In this document: piece by piece, positions 63,232-64,000 of the stretch
How the letters are laid out: the number at the start of each line of letters is the position of its first letter
Position numbering within the stretch: the first letter of the stretch is position 1
Assembly: GCF_000512695.2 (NCBI RefSeq)
Contig: NZ_AZRW02000002.1
Location: 186,001-250,000, forward strand
Reading direction: 5' to 3'
Length of the DNA stretch: 64,000 nucleotides
DNA from: Pseudomonas sp. QTF5
GTDB taxonomy: Bacteria > Pseudomonadota > Gammaproteobacteria > Pseudomonadales > Pseudomonadaceae
Made by a program: the position numbers and the translations under genes
The notes under the pieces: model-generated
Databases searched by the model: none
Told to the model about the DNA's origin: nothing
What the model saw: the letters and a program-made list of their open reading frames with translations, nothing else

Positions 63232-63327
63232 TTACGATGTTGATACGTAGCGGTTGGAGGTGTAGGCCGTTGCGTAGGTGGTGAGTGAACTGAACCCCAA
63301 TAAGCTCACCACTTGTTTCATGCGCAT
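63232..63327 (-). CDS. Possible 31-residue peptide
   Basis: Begins MRMKQVVSLLGFSSLTTYA and ends RYVSTS. CCGGAGG lies about seven bases before the ATG. The basic start and short hydrophobic run resemble a weak signal or leader peptide. An overlapping longer frame on the same strand (63200-63418) lacks a good start. The gap 63161-63387 has nothing else beyond the terminator. Confidence 0.35.
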   Translation of the reverse strand: MRMKQVVSLLGFSSLTTYATAYTSNRYVSTS

Positions 63328-63360
63328 CTTGAGCCTCCGGCTCTACTTCCTCCCCATCAA

Positions 63361-63384
63361 AGAGCTTCGAGGCTCTTTTTTTGT
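63361..63384 (+). terminator. Intrinsic terminator with T7
   Basis: AGAGC/GCTCT stem around TTCGAG and seven T on the plus strand, at 63361-63382. No plus-strand gene ends nearby, though the methyltransferase stop lies about 315 bases upstream. Confidence 0.6.
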
Positions 63385-63387
63385 CTT

Positions 63388-64000
63388 TCAAAAAGCATCG
63401 GCGCTGACCGGTCGACAATGGTGAACATCCTCAGCCGCGTCGCTGCATCTGGATGCACCGAAAAGTTCACGACCGATCACCCGCGCAGCCTCCAGATGAA
63501 CCGTCGGCGCCTGGATTTCCGAGTCGAGCAGCAGCTCGGAAGTCACAACGCTGGCACCGCAATAATCGAAGATCCCATGGTCGATCTGCGTCTTCATGGC
63601 GTCAGCATAACCATGGCGCGCATAGGTTCCCGCGTCAGCGCCACCCACACCCACAAGGTGAACGCGCAGATGGCGAAGCTTCTTCTCCAACTTGGCATCC
63701 GCACTGAAATCGAACGCCCAGCCATTGGCGAACACACGATCGATCCAGCCTTTTAGCAGCGCCGGCATCGACCACCAATAAACCGGATACACCAACACCA
63801 GCGCATCGGCGCGATCGATTCTCGCCTGCTCGGCGGCAACATCGGCAGGGGGTGGGGCTTCCCGGTGATGGACGGCGAGATCGGCCGCGCCGAACCTCGG
63901 ATCGAACCCTTGCGCCCAAAGGTCCGCGATTTCAAAAGAGTTGTCGGAATCAGCCGCGGACACACCTTCGGCGATTTGCCTCGCGAGGCTATGGGTGAGC
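63388..64000 (-). CDS. NAD(P)H-dependent quinone oxidoreductase, flavodoxin-like fold (5' end outside)
   Basis: FMN-dependent two-electron quinone or nitro reductase of the KefF/NQO family. The visible 204 codons include HSLARQIAEG near the N-terminus, the flavin-contacting VYPVYWWSMPALLKGWIDRV with FANGWAF after it, and VGVGGADAGTYARHG. The frame stays open to base 64000, so the start and probably about ten residues are missing. The regulatory neighbour is not visible. Confidence 0.85.
   Translation of the reverse strand, partial: LTHSLARQIAEGVSAADSDNSFEIADLWAQGFDPRFGAADLAVHHREAPPPADVAAEQARIDRADALVLVYPVYWWSMPALLKGWIDRVFANGWAFDFSADAKLEKKLRHLRVHLVGVGGADAGTYARHGYADAMKTQIDHGIFDYCGASVVTSELLLDSEIQAPTVHLEAARVIGRELFGASRCSDAAEDVHHCRPVSADAF

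Overview
The window reads as a chromosomal segment from a GC-rich gammaproteobacterium of the genus Pseudomonas, most likely the P. fluorescens group. The reasons are the ben and cat clusters with BenR and CatR, a six-gene Mrp antiporter in which subunit A carries the B-type domain, several small Pseudomonas-type families (DUF1652, DUF2388, DUF3087, DUF6124-like), and many copies of the inverted REP sequence containing GTGGGAGCGGGCTTGCTCGC. I see no prophage, no insertion sequence with a transposase, no CRISPR array, and no rRNA or tRNA gene.

Layout. 1-8.6 kb: the end of an acetoacetyl-CoA synthetase, a PilU-type ATPase, a PAS hybrid histidine kinase, a parvulin isomerase, a MASE2 diguanylate cyclase and a membrane-anchored hydrolase. 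8.7-14 kb: glcDEF (glycolate oxidase) followed by a 2-oxoadipate dioxygenase/decarboxylase (HglS family). 14-18.6 kb: small orphan genes, rtcB, an OsmE-like lipoprotein, a Nudix hydrolase and a candidate small RNA. 18.6-27.3 kb: the benzoate to 3-oxoadipate enol-lactone pathway, benABCD-benR and catBCA-catR. 27.3-40 kb: mixed genes, including AzlC/AzlD, a DapA-like lyase, a dCache GGDEF protein, the nucleosidase PpnN, a DUF6124-like gene with a long leader, a YdhS-like FAD protein, and a cupin regulator divergent from an EamA exporter. 40.2-46.3 kb: the mrpA-G operon. 46.4-52.5 kb: an orphan betaine-type binding protein, small unknown genes, a chemoreceptor and a DksA paralogue with only two zinc cysteines. 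52.5-53.1 kb: the joined remnants of a sugar ABC permease and an RpiR-type regulator. 53.2-64 kb: GST, a membrane protein with a tiny hydrophobic companion, a two-component pair whose kinase is frameshifted, DinB, serine dehydratase-like, an ICMT-like methyltransferase, HAD phosphatase, a receiver protein, an RlmI/RlmK-like methyltransferase and a quinone reductase cut by the window end.

How the genes work together. BenABC and BenD turn benzoate into catechol. CatA, CatB and CatC carry it to 3-oxoadipate enol-lactone. Two perfect XylS-type half-sites (TGCA-N6-GGATA, 21 bp apart) lie upstream of benA, and A-rich Crc/Hfq-type motifs sit next to the benR and benA start codons. Together these suggest activation by BenR and translational catabolite repression. 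A 15-bp palindrome lies in the catB/catR gap. MrpA-G would form one Na+/H+ antiporter complex.

The most notable observations are: (1) the permease/RpiR scar, which looks like one large deletion of a sugar (possibly inositol) catabolic operon; (2) a candidate sRNA of about 67 nt at 15.35-15.42 kb with a good sigma-70 promoter and terminator; (3) short unannotated proteins with strong ribosome sites; (4) the DUF6124-like leader with repeated anti-SD motifs; (5) the frameshifted kinase; (6) several families of palindromic repeats.
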